Below are positions 6,598-7,258 of a DNA stretch of 7,258 nt, piece after piece (position 1 is the first letter of the stretch; each line of letters opens with the position of its first letter). Made by a program: the position numbers and the translations under genes. The notes beneath the pieces were generated by a model. That model was not told where the DNA came from, did no database searches, and worked only from the letters and a program-made list of their open reading frames with translations. Source of the DNA: JBBRHH01 sp038222915 (GTDB lineage Bacteria > Planctomycetota > Phycisphaerae > Tepidisphaerales > Tepidisphaeraceae); contig JBBRHH010000307.1 of NCBI GenBank assembly GCA_038222915.1, positions 1 through 7,258 on the forward strand. Direction: 5' to 3'.

Positions 6598-7061
6598 TTC
6601 GACGGCAAGCGGAGTGCCCTTGCCGTCAGTAAGCAGATGGAACTTGGATCCAAACCCGCCTCGCGAGCGGCCCAGCGCGTGGTCTTCGGGTTCGTCGCTG
6701 TGGCGGCGGCAACTTTTTTGTCAGCCCCGGCCGCGGCGCGGGCGGCGCGAACATTGGCGCCATCCACGCACCACAGTTCCCAGTCGATCAGGCCTTTCCC
6801 GTCGAGGTGGATCTGCAGCGCTTCGAGAACACCGGCGAAGATCCCCTCCCGTCGCCAGTTGGCGAAGTAGTCATACACCGTCTGCCAGGGGCCAAAGCGA
6901 TCAGGCAGATCCCGCCAAGGCGCGCCCGTGGAAAGGGTCCAGAGGATGCCGTCGAGCATGACCCGCCGATCCGCCGGCGGCCGACCCGTCCTGGCAACCT
7001 TCTGCGGAAGCATCGGTCCAACCAGTTCCCATTGCTCGTCCGTGAGCTCATGTCTTCTCAT
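6594..7061 (-). CDS. IS5-family transposase OrfA (N-terminal part, DUF4096-type)
   Basis: A 155-residue frame that opens with RRHELTDEQWELVGPMLP, continues with GRPPADRRVMLDGILW, GAPWRDLP and FGPWQTVYDYF, and contains WCVDGANVRA, where D100 is the first catalytic aspartate. These are hallmarks of the N-terminal half of IS427-type transposases. AAGGAGGT (complement of 7066-7073) sits four bases upstream of the ATG. GATAAT (complement of 7087-7092) could be its -10, without a good -35. From residue 117 the sequence stops resembling the family, and the conserved continuation is found in the -1 frame, so OrfA alone is probably not an active transposase. Its TGA overlaps the GTG of the second frame by four bases (GTGA). 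Confidence 0.88.
   Translation of the reverse strand: MRRHELTDEQWELVGPMLPQKVARTGRPPADRRVMLDGILWTLSTGAPWRDLPDRFGPWQTVYDYFANWRREGIFAGVLEALQIHLDGKGLIDWELWCVDGANVRAARAAAGADKKVAAATATNPKTTRWAAREAGLDPSSICLLTARALRLPSK
6712..6720 (-). promoter_or_regulatory. Candidate -1 ribosomal frameshift site of the transposase
   Basis: On the minus strand OrfA codons 115-116 are AAA AAA, part of C-AAAAAA-G. A -1 slip here joins OrfA to the frame carrying HALGRSRGGFG and the rest of the catalytic domain. The tract is not a perfect X-XXY-YYZ heptamer because the base before it is C, but an A6G run is a common slippery motif in IS elements. A simple inactivating indel is the alternative. Confidence 0.6.
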
Positions 7062-7100
7062 GCTGACCTCCTTGTCGTTATGAAGAATTATCGGCTAATC

Positions 7101-7122
7101 TACGGTTTTCAGACAGAGCCTA
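7101..7122. repeat. IS right inverted repeat with TA target site
   Basis: The partner of the left end, on the transposase 5' side. The trailing TA at 7121-7122 is the second copy of the presumed target duplication. Confidence 0.9.
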
Positions 7123-7194
7123 GATCATCGCGGCTGAAGTTCCATCGCATCTTGTGCCGATGTCTTGTGTGTCAAGGATGACAAGGAGACAACA

Positions 7195-7258
7195 ATGGTC
7201 ACGGATGAGCCCCGCCCGCGTCAATTTTCCCTTTCTGAAAATCAACGTCACGTTCTGG
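7195..7258 (+). CDS. Start of an unidentified protein, cut by the window end
   Basis: ATG preceded by AAGGAG (7183-7188) with six bases of spacing opens a frame of 21 codons to the window edge, beginning MVTDEPRPRQFSLSENQRHV. The fragment is too short to assign. The start signal is good, so a real gene is likely. The IS ends 72 bases upstream, and no clear promoter is visible between the element and the start codon, so the insertion may have separated the gene from part of its regulatory region. Confidence 0.55.
   Translation, partial: MVTDEPRPRQFSLSENQRHVL

Larger units (their letters stand above)
6202..7120 (-). mobile_element. Complete IS5-family insertion sequence (IS427-type), 919 bp
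   Basis: Both ends read GGCTCTGTCTGAAAAC inward (6202-6217 and the complement of 7105-7120), 16 bp perfect and 19 of 20 if extended to 6221/7101. TA flanks both ends (6200-6201 and 7121-7122), fitting the 2-bp TA target duplication of this group. The size of about 0.9 kb, the two overlapping transposase frames and the DDE motifs all match IS5-family elements of the IS427 subgroup. Intact ends and open frames suggest a recent, potentially active insertion. It lies between the NYN gene and the gene starting at 7195. Confidence 0.92.

Noticed and set aside
6594..6720. Treating the transposase as a dead pseudogene because it occupies two frames
   Set aside because: The -1 relation, an A6G tract at the transition and intact DDE residues match the known two-frame organisation of IS427-type elements.
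6250..6870. 206-codon plus-strand frame opposite the transposase
   Set aside because: Antisense to both transposase frames, with an Ala/Arg-rich translation and no motif.

Overview
The window comes from a GC-rich bacterial chromosome. Coding regions on the left two-thirds look about 60% GC by eye. A fatty-acid activating enzyme and a FadI-like thiolase, a single-domain PilZ protein and a membrane M48 peptidase fit a Gram-negative-type bacterium. Planctomycetota or a related environmental group is possible, but no marker here settles the lineage.

Layout, left to right. (1) Bases 1-2600, plus strand: the C-terminal 431 residues of an AMP-forming acyl-CoA synthetase, cut by the window edge, then a complete FadI-like thiolase whose start overlaps the synthetase stop. 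One activates a fatty acid and the other performs the terminal thiolytic step of beta-oxidation, so this looks like a lipid-catabolism operon. (2) Bases 2607-2658: a strong hairpin terminator between convergent genes. (3) Bases 2679-3146, minus strand: a small PilZ protein with intact c-di-GMP binding motifs. (4) Bases 3147-3337: a divergent intergenic region. (5) Bases 3338-5406, plus strand: a multi-spanning M48 zinc metallopeptidase and, 11 bases later, a small cupin that lacks the usual metal ligands. (6) Bases 5424-6200, minus strand: a visibly more AT-rich accessory patch. It holds a NYN-domain (PIN-like, LabA-type) ribonuclease gene broken by one in-frame TAA. The gene is preceded by a leader carrying two hairpins and an eight-U tail. 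(7) Bases 6200-7122: a complete, apparently recent IS5-family insertion sequence (IS427-type). It has near-perfect terminal repeats, a TA target duplication and a two-frame transposase that needs a -1 frameshift. (8) Bases 7195-7258: the start of an unidentified plus-strand gene whose upstream region the IS split.

The most unusual part is the NYN/IS junction. Removing the IS leaves a divergent intergenic region between the NYN gene and the gene at 7195. Inside it is a canonical intrinsic terminator that lies downstream of no protein gene. This suggests either a terminator-attenuated leader or a small RNA in front of a nuclease gene. The NYN frame is continuous through both sides of its stop codon, so it is a fresh nonsense pseudogene, a sequencing error, or (least likely) a recoded gene.
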